DNA from: Prorocentrum cordatum
Lineage: Eukaryota; Sar; Dinophyceae; Prorocentrales; Prorocentraceae
Assembly (NCBI GenBank): GCA_963575745.1
Contig: CAUYUJ010016148.1
Coordinates: 81,518 to 145,517, forward strand
Reading direction: 5' to 3'
DNA length: 64,000 nucleotides
The position numbers and the translations under genes were made by a program. Below, piece after piece: positions 26,668-36,255 of this stretch. Numbering within the stretch: position 1 is the stretch's first letter; each line of letters opens with the position of its first letter. The notes under the pieces were generated by a model that made no database searches, was not told where the DNA came from, and saw only the letters and a program-made list of their open reading frames with translations.

Positions 26668-26985
26668 CGGCATCGCTCGGACGTCTGCATCGTCTCCCTC
26701 TCGGCAAAAAAAAAGGACACCACCCCACCTACGGCCCTCCATGTTGCGCTACGGCCCATCGGGGGCCGTAGCGTAAACCATGCAACAACCAACGCCAGAT
26801 GTGCTGGCATACGCTACGGTTTTTTGGGGCCGTAGGTGGGGTGGTGTCGTTTGTTTTATGGTCCATCCCTCGGCGAGTGCCACGGAGGAGCAGATCTCGG
26901 ATCCAACGACGAGGATATCAGAAGCGCACGAGATCGAGGAATGGCACGGGGAGTGGGCGTCTGAGCGATGGCGAGCCGGGGATCG
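26668..26985 (+). mobile_element. MITE-D copy with a nested element
   Basis: GGCATCGCTCGGACGTCTGC at the left; GGAGTGGGCGTCTGAGCGAT at the right. The inner half TCGGCGAGTGCCACGGAGGA comes after the nested element, showing the interruption. Confidence 0.55.
26716..26849 (+). mobile_element. 134-bp inverted-repeat element nested in MITE-D
   Basis: Ends GACACCACCCCACCTACGGC and GCCGTAGGTGGGGTGGTGTC are perfect complements (20 bp). Inner inverted blocks GCGCTACGGCCC and GGGGCCGTAGCG follow. Only one copy is seen in the window. Confidence 0.75.
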
Positions 26986-26994
26986 GTGGGTCGA

Positions 26995-28250
26995 GGTGGG
27001 AGGTGGAGAAATCGAGTCGAGGATCGAGGACCGAGGGGCAAGGGTCGAGGGTAGAGGATCGAGGGTCGAGGATAGAGGATCGAGGGTCGAGGATAGAAGA
27101 TCGAGGGTCGATGATAGAGGATAGAGGATAGAGAGTCGAGAGTCGAGGATAGAGGGTCGAAGGTCGTGGTGAGACCAAGGGTCGAGATCGAGGATGGGAA
27201 GGGGAGGGTCATCTGTCATCGGGCATCGGGAGTCGATGTGGGGAGACTGAGAGTCGAGGGTCGAGGATCGAGGGTCGAGGGTCGAGGGTCGAGAAGAGGT
27301 CAAGGGGTCGAGGGTCGAGGCGAGACCAAGGGTCGGTGGTCGAGGATGGGAGGGAGGAGGGCCATCGGGCATCGGGGACTGAGGAGGGGAGACCTCGAGG
27401 GTCGAGGACGGAGCAACAATTGTGCCGGAGGCGCTTGGGTTCCGCGTCTCCCGAGCTGCTTCCTGTCGCAGGGGCTGCCACCTCCGCCGTCCAGGACTCG
27501 GTTCGGGCTTCGTTTCTGATCCCAGGGCCGTGAAGCATCGATCCCGGATGAGGAGCCCGCCGGGCCAGAATGGACATCGCGGGCCTCGGGGATCGGGGAT
27601 CGAGGATCAGGGATCGAGGGTGGGGAGATCGAGGGGGAATCGATCCTCGATCGAGGAGGATCGGGCGGGATCGGGCATCGACGATCTCGAAGGGAATCGA
27701 GGAAGGTCGGGGGGGGCATCGCGGATCGGGGATCGGGGGGGGGGGGGGGAGATCCGGGGAGATGGTGTGGGGGGGCATCGATGGTCGAGGAGGGATCGGA
27801 GATCGGGGAGATCGACGATTGAGGATTGATGGTGGGGGATCGGAGATCTTGGAGGATCAAGGATGGAGGGGATCGGAGATCGGGGATCAAGAATCGGGGA
27901 TCGGAAGGGGGACCATCGGGGATCGAGGGTGGGAGCTCGAGGCATCGAGCGAAGAAGACATGACGACATATAGACACAGACTTCCGGAGGTCCGCGCGGA
28001 TTTCCGAAAGTTTGGGCGCATGTCGTGATGCGTTCTGCTTATCGAGAGAGGCACCGAGGATCGAGGATCGAGGAGGAATCCGAGACCGGGTCGACGGGCA
28101 CCGAGGACCGAGGACCGAAGGGGGGTCGAGGGTCGAGAATCGGGTGTCAAGATCGGAGGGTGGACGGGAGAATCAGGATCGAGGATCGGGGATCGTAGTG
28201 GCCAGCAGCATCGAGGCACAGGGATCGGAGAGGGGGGAGATCTCGAGGGC
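26995..28250 (+). repeat. GTCGAGG / GGATCGAGG degenerate tandem region
   Basis: Over 1.2 kb of units such as GAGGGTCGAGGATAGAGGAT and GGGGATCGGGGATCGAGG. The complementary strand gives Asp-Pro-Arg-Ser frames (up to 225 codons) that are artefacts. Interrupted at 27420-27560 by a MITE-G-like fragment. Confidence 0.9.
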
Positions 28251-28479
28251 CGATGGACAGCACGTCGCGCTGGAGATCGATGCGTGCTGCACATTCTCCG
28301 CCCTGCTCTCTCAGAAGATCTGCCGCCTCGGCCATCCAGGACTCGGCTCGGGCTGCGTGGCTGGTCCCAGGGCTGTCAAGAGCGCATCCTGGAGGAAGAG
28401 CCCGCCAGGATGGACCCCAGGAGGGGTCCGGGGGCTGGTGCTGTGAAGCGGAGTTGGGCCGACACCAGCAGAGCAAGTG

Positions 28480-28545
28480 GGTGGGTGAGAGGGTGAGTGA
28501 GTGAGTGAGTGGGTGAGTGGGTGAATGAGTGAGTGAATGAGGAGG
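28480..28545 (+). repeat. (GTGA)n tract
   Basis: GGGTGAGTGAGTGAGTGAGT type tetramers, directly followed by a GGA tract. Confidence 0.9.
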
Positions 28546-28925
28546 AGGAGAAGAAGGAGGAGGAGGAGGGGGCGGAGGAGGAGGAGGAGGGGAAGGAGGA
28601 GGAGGATCGAGGAGATGTGCTTTCTGGAAGCTTATGGCCTGTCATCTTGGAGTCTCCAGGGGCCTCCAGAGAGAGGCGTCGGGAGAGATCTCCAGAGGCA
28701 TCCGGGGACCTCGTGGGGCCACGGGAGGAGGAGGAGGAGGAGGAGGAGGAGGGAGGAGGAGGAGGACGAGAGGAGGAGGAGGAGGATGGAGGAGGAGGAG
28801 GAAGGAGGAGGAGGAGGAGGAGGAGGAGGAGAGGAGGAGGAGGAGGAGAGGAGGAGGAGGAGAGGAGGAGGAGGGGGAGGAGAGGGGAGGAGGAGGAGGA
28901 GGAGGAGGAGGAGGAGGAGTGAGGA
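28545..28925 (+). repeat. (GGA)n tracts
   Basis: Two purine tracts (28545-28612 and 28722-28923) around about 110 bp of unique sequence. Confidence 0.95.
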
Positions 28926-29129
28926 GTAAGCCAGGACCCCAGGTAAGCGGACCCGGTTAGTGGTAGGGCCCCAGAGCCCCTAAATTGGCCAGAATCACTA
29001 AACCAGGTCTGCCGTAGCTGTTTTTTTTCGGGTGACGGCAGTTCTGGTTAGTGGAACGGGGCGGCACTAAACCAGGTCCCACTAAACCTAGTTCTGGCAA
29101 CGCCCGAGAGGAGGATGAGGATGGGGCGG

Positions 29130-29245
29130 GGACGATGTTTTGACTATGTTTGGCCATTTGGGGGAACATATTTTTTGGGGGGTGTTTTTTTCGTGTTACC
29201 TCCAAAATCCCCCTTGTAGGGGGACATGCCCGACCTAACTATACT
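29130..29245 (+). mobile_element. MITE-I right part
   Basis: GACTATGTTTGGCCATTTGG, then AATCCCCCTTGTAGGGGGAC and ATGCCCGACCTAAC. The left end is missing. Confidence 0.6.
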
Positions 29246-29327
29246 CGCAAACGTCCGAACAAAGCACGTGTCTTCCTCGATGTCATGGATCGTGCATCCC
29301 CGGCGGCGGATCCAGGCCAGTGGCGAG

Positions 29328-29522
29328 TACGGTAGGTTCGTGCCGTGTCGAACGGCGGTGACCCCGCCAGCGGCGTTCAGCTTTGAACGCCGCGGGCGAC
29401 CCGGAATCGTTCGATGTGGAACGATTTGGACGTTTCGGGGACGCCCGATCGTTCTCGAGGTTGAGCGATCCCCGCGGTGTCGGGAGCCAACGCCCAGGTC
29501 GACACGACACGAACCCACGGTA
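29328..29522 (+). mobile_element. MITE-E copy
   Basis: TACGGTAGGTTCGTGCCGTG at the left; GACACGACACGAACCCACGG then TA at the right. Internal GCGTTCAGCTTTGAACGC palindrome. Same orientation as the other two copies. Confidence 0.8.
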
Positions 29523-29524
29523 GG

Positions 29525-30195
29525 TGAGTGGCAGCATGTGTGTTCCTTGTTTCTCGATGCCCGCAGCTCAGGCCTGCAGCCGCGACCGCCAGATCATGTG
29601 GAAGCCAACGATTCTTCACAGACCCCGGCTCGGTCCGTCCCACGGGAGCAATCGAGGAGCAGCAGCCGGTCGGCAGAGGGCTGCGCAGCACTGCCATACC
29701 TGCGCCCCATTTCGGGGCCAGAGCTTGGCTGGTCTGCTTTCTCCTCCCTGGCGCACCTTTCATGAGTAGGAGGAGGAGGAGGAAGAGGAGGAGGCGAAGG
29801 AGGAGGAGGAGGAAGATTCAGGGCGCCCCACTGGGGCTTGAGCTCATGGGGTCGGACTATTGTGCCGAATCGCGCATCGTCGATGTATGGGCGGTGCAGC
29901 GCGATCTGGAGCACGAGTAGTCCGTCCAGACTTCGCCGACGCGCCGCCGATACTCAGAGGAGGACACCCATACCGCTACCCTTCCCTCGTTTTCCCCCTC
30001 TTGGGGGCCTCCTGTGAGTGCCCTCCTCGCCTCGGCTGGATTGGCCTCGAATTCCTGGTCAGAACGCACCCCAGGAGACGTCCGGGAAGTAGCGGTATCG
30101 GTGCTGTTGGTCTCTCCAAACACGCCCACGATGCGGTGCGATCCTGCGACCCATTCGCTCCGGTCCGGTGTGGGGGGCCTTCGGTGCTTCACAAG
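29525..30195. other. Spacer with simple GGA tract
   Basis: GGA tract at 29766-29815. TTCCTGGTCAGAACGCACCC with CAGGAGACGTCC (30048-30080) has a partly inverted relative at 35765-35805. A 347-codon open frame crosses the region but runs through repeats and is not believed. Confidence 0.35.
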
Positions 30196-30203
30196 GCCAC
30201 CCC

Positions 30204-30290
30204 TCGTCTGGGGTGCGGAGGTCGCACGCCTCTCAGGCTTCAGCGGGTCCCAGAAGCCCCGGAGGCTCGAGAAGTGGAGCCAAGAGCTTA
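30204..30290 (+). pseudogene. Relic of the sushi-type exon
   Basis: GAGGTCGCACGCCTCTCAGG then CTTCAGCGGGTCCC aligns with GAGGTCGCGTGCCTCCCGGG then CTTCAATGGGTCGC in the exon at 30666. The first conserved Cys codon (TGC) is CGC here, and the part after the loop has lost its Cys-x-Asp-Asp-Gly-Thr-Trp text. It reads AEVARLSGFSGSQKPRRLEK. Confidence 0.45.
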
Positions 30291-30665
30291 CTTCCCCTTT
30301 TCTGTTTGGTTTGTCCCACAGTCCATCGAGGAGCCGCAGCACCAAATAGGAGGAGGAAGAGGAGGAGGAGGAGGAGGAGGAGGAGGGGGAGGAGGAGGAG
30401 GAGGAGCGAGGCCACTGCCACTCAGGGTTCATGATGATCCGATTGATCCGTTTCGGCATCGATGTCTGCCAGCGCGCTCCTATTCCATTCCGATGCTCCG
30501 ACCGACGATCCGTCGCGGCCGACGTCATATGGCGTTGTATTTGCGTCGTGGCCAGCCGATCCTGTTCGATTCTTCGGCTCCGTGCCGATGCAGGCCGATC
30601 TGGCGCACGCTCCGATTCGATCCCGCTATCCCGCTTCGATGCCGACTGGCCCCGCCCCACCACAG

Positions 30666-30758
30666 GCGGTCGTGGAGGTCGCGTGCCTCCCGGGCTTCAA
30701 TGGGTCGCGGAGCTCCTGGCGCTTGCGCTGCCTCGATGACGGCACCTGGAGCGCAGAG
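30666..30758 (+). CDS. CCP/sushi-type exon 1 of a Cys-rich protein
   Basis: Acceptor CCCCACCACAG, GC donor GCAGAG|GCGG; 31 codons, phase 0 at both ends. It encodes VEVACLPGFNGSRSSWRLRC then LDDGTWSAE: Cys-x-Pro-Gly-Phe-x-Gly and Cys-x-Asp-Asp-Gly-Thr-Trp-Ser are the two signature stretches of a complement-control (sushi) module, an extracellular adhesion/recognition fold with two disulfides. The terminal Cys comes from the next exon. Start and stop exons are not found. Probably a secreted or surface protein, as is usual for this module. Confidence 0.65.
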
Positions 30759-30829
30759 GCGGCCGCCGTCGTCGCCGCCGGTCGCAGCCCTCGCGGTCGT
30801 GGCCCTTGCCGTCGACGGTGCCACCGTCG

Positions 30830-30861
30830 TCGTCGCCTCCGCTGCCGCCGCCGTCGAACCT

Positions 30862-30897
<36 letters not shown>

Positions 30898-30900
30898 GTT
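30830..30900 (+). repeat. (CGT)n intronic tract
   Basis: CGCCGTCGTCGTCGTCGTCGT in the presumed intron between the first two sushi-type exons. Confidence 0.9.
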
Positions 30901-31281
30901 TGAAGCTCGCTGAGGGGCAGCGAACACGATCTGTGTTTCTGGGGCGACGGAGGGGGAGGAGGCAATGCTCGTAGGGTAAGAGCAAGCCTAAGCAGCCCAA
31001 TCGTCGGTAAGAACAAACGTAAGATTCGAGCTTCTTGCGAATATGGGTCGTCAGGATTGCAATTGACGGATCATGCGCGTTGGGCGAGCGTATTGGGATC
31101 TGGCCTTGGAAACAAAGCTGCCCCCCAGCGACCTCCAGGTCGTCGTCGACGTCGGCGTCGTCTTTGTCGCCATCGCCGTCGTCGCAGCCTTCGTCGTCGT
31201 CTTCGCCGCCGCCGTCGTCGTTGTCCTCGTCGTCGTCTTCGTCGCTGGTCGCTAGTCGAGGCCGTCGCCGTCGTCACCGAG

Positions 31282-31344
31282 GTGGACTGCAGGCGGATCA
31301 ACTGCACGCTCCCCTCCGACCCGCTCGGCGTCTGGCGGTGGCAG
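31282..31344 (+). CDS. CCP/sushi-type exon 2
   Basis: Acceptor CACCGAG|GTG, GC donor GGCAG|GCCC; 21 codons, phase 0 both ends: VDCRRINCTLPSDPLGVWRW then Q. The Cys of VDC falls exactly where the closing Cys of the module begun in exon 1 belongs (Trp-Ser-x-x-x-x-Cys). INC opens the next module. The fit across a 523-bp repeat-filled intron is strong evidence for both exons. Confidence 0.65.
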
Positions 31345-31384
31345 GCCCATGGCGGCGGCGGCGAAGACGACGAAGACGACGGTG

Positions 31385-31491
31385 GCGGCGGTGGCGACGA
31401 CGACGATGACGACGACGACGACGGCAGATTCGACGGCGGCGGCAGCGGCTGCGCGACGTGGTCGTGCAGTCGTCGTCGCCGTGGTCGTGCA

Positions 31492-31562
<71 letters not shown>

Positions 31563-31565
31563 CGT
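31385..31565 (+). repeat. GAC and (GTC)n intronic tracts
   Basis: GACGACGACGATGACGACGAC at 31388-31425, and about 23 GTC triplets at 31487-31561, between sushi-type exons 2 and 3. These inflate a spurious long frame. Confidence 0.9.
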
Positions 31566-31629
31566 CTGAGGGCCACGGCGGCGACGTCGGCGGCGGCTGC
31601 GTGGGCGGCCGCGGCGGCGGTCCCCGCAG

Positions 31630-31776
31630 GGGCCCGCGGGGCACCTGCAGACCCTGGAGCTGCTCTGCGCCGGCGGGTTCGCGCCGAGCGCGCCGGCGTC
31701 CTACGGGGTGCTGCGGTGCCCCGACACCGCGCGGATGCCAGAGTGCATCCCTGGCAGGTGCCCGACTTTCGCTCAG
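31630..31776 (+). CDS. CCP/sushi-type exon 3
   Basis: Acceptor GGTCCCCGCAG, GT donor GCTCAG|GTCT; 49 codons, phase 0 both ends. Peptide: GPAGHLQTLELLCAGGFAPS, APASYGVLRCPDTARMPECI, PGRCPTFAQ. Four Cys (LLC, LRC, ECI, RCP) continue the two-disulfide pattern: C-x-G-F ... L-R-C-x-D. A GT inside (GGCAG|GTGC) could give a shorter form. Same gene as exons 1 and 2. Confidence 0.6.
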
Positions 31777-31784
31777 GTCTCCTA

Positions 31785-31960
31785 GATGGGGTCGGAGTAG
31801 ATGGGGTCGGAGGATCGCGCCGCATCTCCGACGCATCGCCCATGCGGCTCGATGCGGAGCCCGATTTGCTTCTCGTCGACGTCACCGATTCATCGCCCAC
31901 GTCGCCGATACCTCACCGGTGCATTGCCGATGCATCCTCCGACCCCATCTACTCCGCCCC
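31785..31960 (+). mobile_element. MITE-H-like element
   Basis: Outer inverted pair GGAGTAGATGGGGTCGGAGG and CCTCCGACCCCATCTACTCC (20 bp, perfect), with CATCGCCCATGCGGCTCGAT and ATCGCCCACGTCGCCGATAC inside. Confidence 0.7.
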
Positions 31961-32430
31961 CATCCAGGAGGCCTCTATCTCGTCCTGGTCTTCCTTCGGG
32001 ACGATCGAGATGGGTACGGAAAGAAGGTGTGCACAGATCGGCAGCAGCTACTGTTTTTTTTAGCAGGACTCGCTGTCCGCGCCGCCGCGGGCGTTGTCCC
32101 TGGAAGAGACAAAACCGCCCGCCCAATAGCGGCCGCTGTCGGTTTCCTACATCATTTGTTGTTGGGCATCGTACCCATTTTCCCCGTACCCATTTCGAGT
32201 GTCCTAGTTCCTGGTATCGCCTACACGTAAGAGACCCTTCGACGGAGTGACCTTTGGTGCGGGCTCACAGGGGTCCCCCAGATCGCTGAGCGCGATGCGA
32301 TCGCAGCTGCTTGCGCGCTTGGATTTGGCCACGCTGCGCCCCCTTAGTCCGAGCCGACTTCCTGGCGAGGCTTCGGGTCGCGCACAGGCAGCCCCTTCAA
32401 GCAGTCCGGGCTGGCCTCAACCCAGACATG
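31961..32430. other. Spacer, nothing recognised
   Basis: Low-coding-signal sequence between MITE-H and a reversed MITE-G element. Confidence 0.35.
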
Positions 32431-32432
32431 CG

Positions 32433-32600
32433 ACGTCTTGATTTTTTCAATAAGGGCTCCCTGGAAGTCCCGACCCTTTCCCCGGGACCGGTTTTTCATC
32501 CTGAGTCGTTTTTGGACGGTCCCGAGGCCCGGTGAGGGTCCCCCGAGGCCGAAAACGGCCAAAAACCTCCCCCCCTGATTTTTTTAACGACGCGGCCATG
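32433..32600 (-). mobile_element. MITE-G copy, reversed
   Basis: The complement of 16313-16455: GACCCTTTCCCCGGGACCGG, TTTTTCATCCTGAGTCGTTT, CCGAGGCCCGGTGAGGGTCC. It starts and ends with TGATTTTTT-type blocks. Confidence 0.7.
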
Positions 32601-32782
32601 TCTTGGAAAAGGTTCCCCGAGCAGTCCCAGCTGGCATCAACAGCCCCCTCCCGAGTAGTCCCGGGCGGTCGTGACACCTTAGCGCCGCCTCGAGGTCCCG
32701 CGGTGCCCCCGGGGCGCTCCGCGCCCGCCGGGACACTCGAGGGGCCCGTGGAGGCCAGGCGGGACTGCCTGTGGGGGCTGCC

Positions 32783-32965
32783 TACCCATCGGCCGTTGAA
32801 ATGATGTATTTTTGGATGCCCAGATAATCTACTTTACGCGCCTTCCTGCTTCAATGATCGAGTGGCTTCACCTCTTCCGTCCTCCTCAGGGGACGGACGG
32901 GACCCAGTCTGTTTTCAACGCCTTCCGGCTTCATGGTTCGACCTGCTTCTTCCGACCGATGGGTA
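32783..32965 (+). mobile_element. MITE-F copy
   Basis: TACCCATCGGCCGTTGAAA at the left; TTCCGACCGATGGGTA at the right; 183 bp. A possible 4-bp duplication TGCC flanks it (32779-32782 and 32966-32969). Confidence 0.75.
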
Positions 32966-33798
32966 TGCCCGCCATCGACCGGCTGCGCGCAAGAGTGGCC
33001 TTTCGACGGAGCGGCATCTGGGTGCGGGCACACGGGGGCCCCCAGAGGGCCCAACGCGAGGCGATCGCATCGTCTGGCGCGCTCGGGTCTGGGCTCCCCG
33101 CGGCCCCCGAAAGTCGCGCACCAGAGGCCGCACTCGCCTGGGGTCACTCGTGCGCGTGTGTAGCCGAATGTCGCAGGCCCAGAGGCTGACACCAGCACCA
33201 ATATCGGCGGTGTGCCTCCACCGAGGAAAGAGGGTCCCGATCTCGGCGATGGTGGTACTATTCTGGCCTCCAGGGCGGCCGAAATACCACCGCCAGCGCC
33301 GAAAGCTGGGGTCACCGATTCCCCCTGTGGAGGCAGCCCCCCGTGTTGGCGTTGGTGCCCATTCCCAGGCCTCCCAGAGGGAAGCAGACAGGTCCCGTGA
33401 GAACAGCGATAGTACACCCTAGGCGATGCTTAAGAAAACTTGAGTTTTCGGCCAGAGTCTCGATTATTCTTAACGTTTCAATGTAAATCCCAAGATTTTG
33501 ATAGAAGTTCTGGGTTTTATTCAATTTCTGAGACTATGAATTTCTTAACCCATGATTTCTTAAGCATTTCGCGTGGTGTACCGTCTGGCACGCTCGGGTC
33601 TGGGCTCCCCGCGGCCCCCGAGAGCCGCGCGCCGGAGGCCGTCCTCGCCTGGGGTCGCTCGTGCGCCGAGTGAAGCAGACGGGTCCCGAGAGAGAGCAGC
33701 GCTCTGCCTTCCCGGTCGCCGCCCTCGGGCTCGCCCGGGGCCCATCGGGCCCCGGGACCTGCTGAGAGCAACCGCTCCGGATGCGCGGCGGACCCTGG
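32966..33798. other. Spacer containing a local duplication
   Basis: CTGGCGCGCTCGGGTCTGGG then CTCCCCGCGGCCCCCGA occurs at about 33072 and 33588. The two contexts are followed by similar text (AGTCGCGCACCAGAGGCCG / AGAGCCGCGCGCCGGAGGCC), an imperfect ~80-bp duplication 516 bp apart. AT-richer stretch 33415-33570. No exon recognised. Confidence 0.45.
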
Positions 33799-33952
33799 TC
33801 AGGAGCGAAAGAAGGACGTACACGTACATGAATCCACGCTGTTTTCGAGATTTCGCATTGCGCGAATATTCGTATCACGCGGCCGGTCTTGCGGGTCAAG
33901 GGGCCGTGTTCATGTACATAGCTGGGCGCGTACGTCCTTGGTGGGCTCCCTA
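33799..33952 (+). mobile_element. IL-2 introner-like element, copy 2
   Basis: TCAGGAGCGAAAGAAGGACG...CGTCCTTGGTGGGCTCCCTA, 154 bp, with exact CCTGG duplications (33794-33798 and 33953-33957). Same orientation as 6054-6207. Confidence 0.85.
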
Positions 33953-34027
33953 CCTGGGGAGACAGCCCCCCCGGCGTCCAGGACCCCGCCTGCCAGGTTC
34001 GAAGACGACAACAGACAAAAGCATGCA

Positions 34028-34137
34028 TCAGGATGGGAAAAACACACACAGACAGACACTGTGGATCGTCGCTCCCCAGGAATCTACAGGAAAATAGCGG
34101 AAGTGGGGGGGAAGACAAAAAAACGAAACTATGTGAA
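34028..34137 (+). mobile_element. IL-1 copy 8, left half
   Basis: TCAGGATGGGAAAAACACAC...AGTGGGGGGGAAGACAAAA. The rest is missing here; a matching right half lies at 34825-34883, beyond a satellite array. Confidence 0.7.
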
Positions 34138-34199
34138 ATTATCCCAGTGCGACCCTACCCAGGAGTTGGAGCCCTTAGGAAAGCAGCATTAGTAGTAAC

Positions 34200-34700
34200 A
34201 GTAAAGCTAAGCTAAAGCTAAGCTAAAGCTAAGCTAAAGCTAAGCTAAAGCTAAGCTAAAGCTAAGCTAAAGCTCAGCTAAAGCTCAGCTAAAGCCAAAC
34301 TAAACCTAAGCTGAAGCTAAGCTAAAGCTAAGCTAATGCTAAGCTAAACATAAGTTAAAACTAAGGTAAAGCTAAGCTAAACCTAAGCTAAAGCTAAGCT
34401 ACAGCCAAGCTAACGCCAAGCTAAACCTAAGCTGAAGCTAAGCTAACGCTAAGCTAAGCCTAAGCTAAAGCTAAACTAACGCTAAGCTAAAGCTAAGCTA
34501 CATCTAAGCTAAAACTAAGCTAAAGCTAAGCTAAAGCTAAGCTAAAGCTCAGCTTAAGCTAAGCTAATCTTACGCTAAAGCTATGCTAAAGCTAAGCTAA
34601 CGCTAAGCTGAAGCTAAGCTAAAGCTAAGCTAAAGCTAAGCTACAGCTAAGCTAAAGCTAAAGCTAAAGGTAAAGGTAAAGCTAAAGCTAAAGCTACAAC
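34200..34700 (+). repeat. 11-bp satellite (AAGCTAAGCTA)
   Basis: About 45 degenerate units of GCTAAGCTAAA, ending in AAGCTAAAGGTAAAGGT variants. AT-rich in contrast to its GC-rich surroundings. Confidence 0.95.
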
Positions 34701-34824
34701 TGAAGGTCCCAGGGGACTGGAGGAACCGCTCCCAGGGGACTGGGGGAACCGCCCGGGGCGGGTTGCACTGCCCGGCCCATTTAAGCTACAGAGTAAGAAC
34801 CCTTCTAGGCAGAGCCTAGGTAGG

Positions 34825-34883
34825 GAAATATGGGGAATCCTGTTATGTGTGTCGATCTATCTGTGTGTCTCAGGGCCCCTTCA
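34825..34883 (+). mobile_element. IL-1 right half
   Basis: AGGGAAATATGGGGAATCCT, TGTGTGTCTCAGGGCCCCTT then CA. It completes the pattern begun at 34028 if the ~690 bp between is a later insertion or expansion. Left flank ATGCA and right flank AAGTT do not match, so two separate truncated copies are also possible. Confidence 0.6.
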
Positions 34884-34904
34884 AAGTTCAAGGAAGACAA
34901 CAAA

Positions 34905-35066
34905 CACAGACATACACTGTCGACGCTCCTCGCGGATTTCTGGGATCTGCGCTGGAGCCTCCTGGCGGCGTCTCTGGCGCCGCCCCTGGCGCGCTCCGCG
35001 CGCCAGGTGGGAGATCGGCGCAGGTCCAAGAAATCCGCGCGGACCTCCAAATGTTCATGTTTGTGC
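34905..35066 (+). mobile_element. FB foldback copy
   Basis: CTCGCGGATTTCTGGGATCT, core GGCGGCGTCTCTGGCGCCGC, then AGAAATCCGCGCGGACCTCC and the tip ATGTTCATGTTTGTGCAG. Confidence 0.75.
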
Positions 35067-36084
35067 AGGCTGTTGTTTCCCCATTCATGCCAGCCGTCGG
35101 CGTGCTTCCCGTATGTAAGGTCAGGCATGCCAAGGATGAGGATAAGTCGTTCCAGAGAGTTTCGGAGCGCTCTCAGAGCGTTTGCGGAGCGCTCTGAAAC
35201 CGGCCGCGTTGCCCGATACATTTTCCGTACCCGCCCGTTTTTCAGAGATTTGTAACGGAAGAGGTGCGCTCTCGACCCGCGAGTCCAAAAAGTATGTCAG
35301 AGATCCCCGACTTGTCTTCATCCGGGTGTATCCCCATCCTGCTTTGGTCTTCTAAGGGTGACCCGTCGCCGGACTGCCTTTTAATGCGGGGCTTGTGGGG
35401 GCTCGGGTGGCCAGACCGAAGCGCGCAGGCCGTTCCTGTCGCATCGTATGCAGCGGCCGGCAAGCCGCGCACACAAGGCCATCTGGTCTCGGATCATTAT
35501 TGCGTGTGGCCGTTTCGTCCTTGTCCTCGTTCTGGTCCTCCTCGCCGTCACAGCCTTCGTCGCTTGCGTCTCACAGCTCACAACTCACCAAGGGCGCCGA
35601 CGGGTCAGACCTCCCAAACGTCCTCTGCGTCGTCGTCGTCGTCGTCCTCCTCCTCCTCCTCATTCCTCATCTCGTCGTCGGCTCGGTCGTGGTAGCCGAC
35701 GACGTCTCGGTCGTGGCCGTGGTCGTCCTTGATTGGGCAAAAGGCTGCCGATACAGCTACTCCCTGGACCTCTCCTGGGGTGCGCTCTGACCAGAACGTC
35801 GAGGCGAGTCCAGCCGTGGCGACGAGGCTCTCCGGGACGAGCAGCGGCATCGGCATCTCTTACTCCTCCGAATTCTCGCCTTCGCCCTCGTCCTCGCCCT
35901 CGCTCCCCCTCGTCTTCGCCCTCGCCCTCGTCCTCGCCTTCGCCCTCGGCCTCGCCCGCCCTCGGCCTCGCTCTCACCCTCCCTCTCGACCCCGTCCTCG
36001 CCCCTGTTCCCCCCGCTCCTCGCCGGCGTCGTCGAGGTCGCCGCCGTCCGCCGCCGCCGTGCCAACCGCAAAAATCTAGGAAAA
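35067..36084. other. Spacer with short tracts
   Basis: Includes GGAGCGCTCTCAGAGCG palindromes (35163-35200), CGTC and CCT triplets at 35625-35660 and a CTCGCC-rich tract at 35870-36000. No exon recognised. Confidence 0.35.
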
Positions 36085-36087
36085 AAC

Positions 36088-36255
36088 GGTATAAACATAA
36101 ACTTTTCGCGCTGCGCGCGTATTTTTCAGATCCGCGCTGGGGCCCCCAGGCGGCGCCTCCGGCGCCGCCCCTGGCGCGCTCCGCGCGCCAGGGAGGGGGG
36201 TCCAGTGCGGATCCGAGAAGTCCGCGCGGAGCGCCAACAGTTTATGTTCATGTGG
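36088..36255 (+). mobile_element. FB foldback copy, best preserved
   Basis: ACATAAACTTTTCGCGCTGC and CAGATCCGCGCTGGGGCCCC at the left. Core GGCGGCGCCTCCGGCGCCGC. AGTGCGGATCCGAGAAGTCC and CGCCAACAGTTTATGTTCAT at the right. A partial right arm repeats at 36412-36490. Confidence 0.8.

Noticed and set aside
29860-30903. A 347-codon + strand open frame
   Set aside because: It overlaps the sushi exon in another frame and ends in a CGT repeat; the sushi frame explains the coding signal better.
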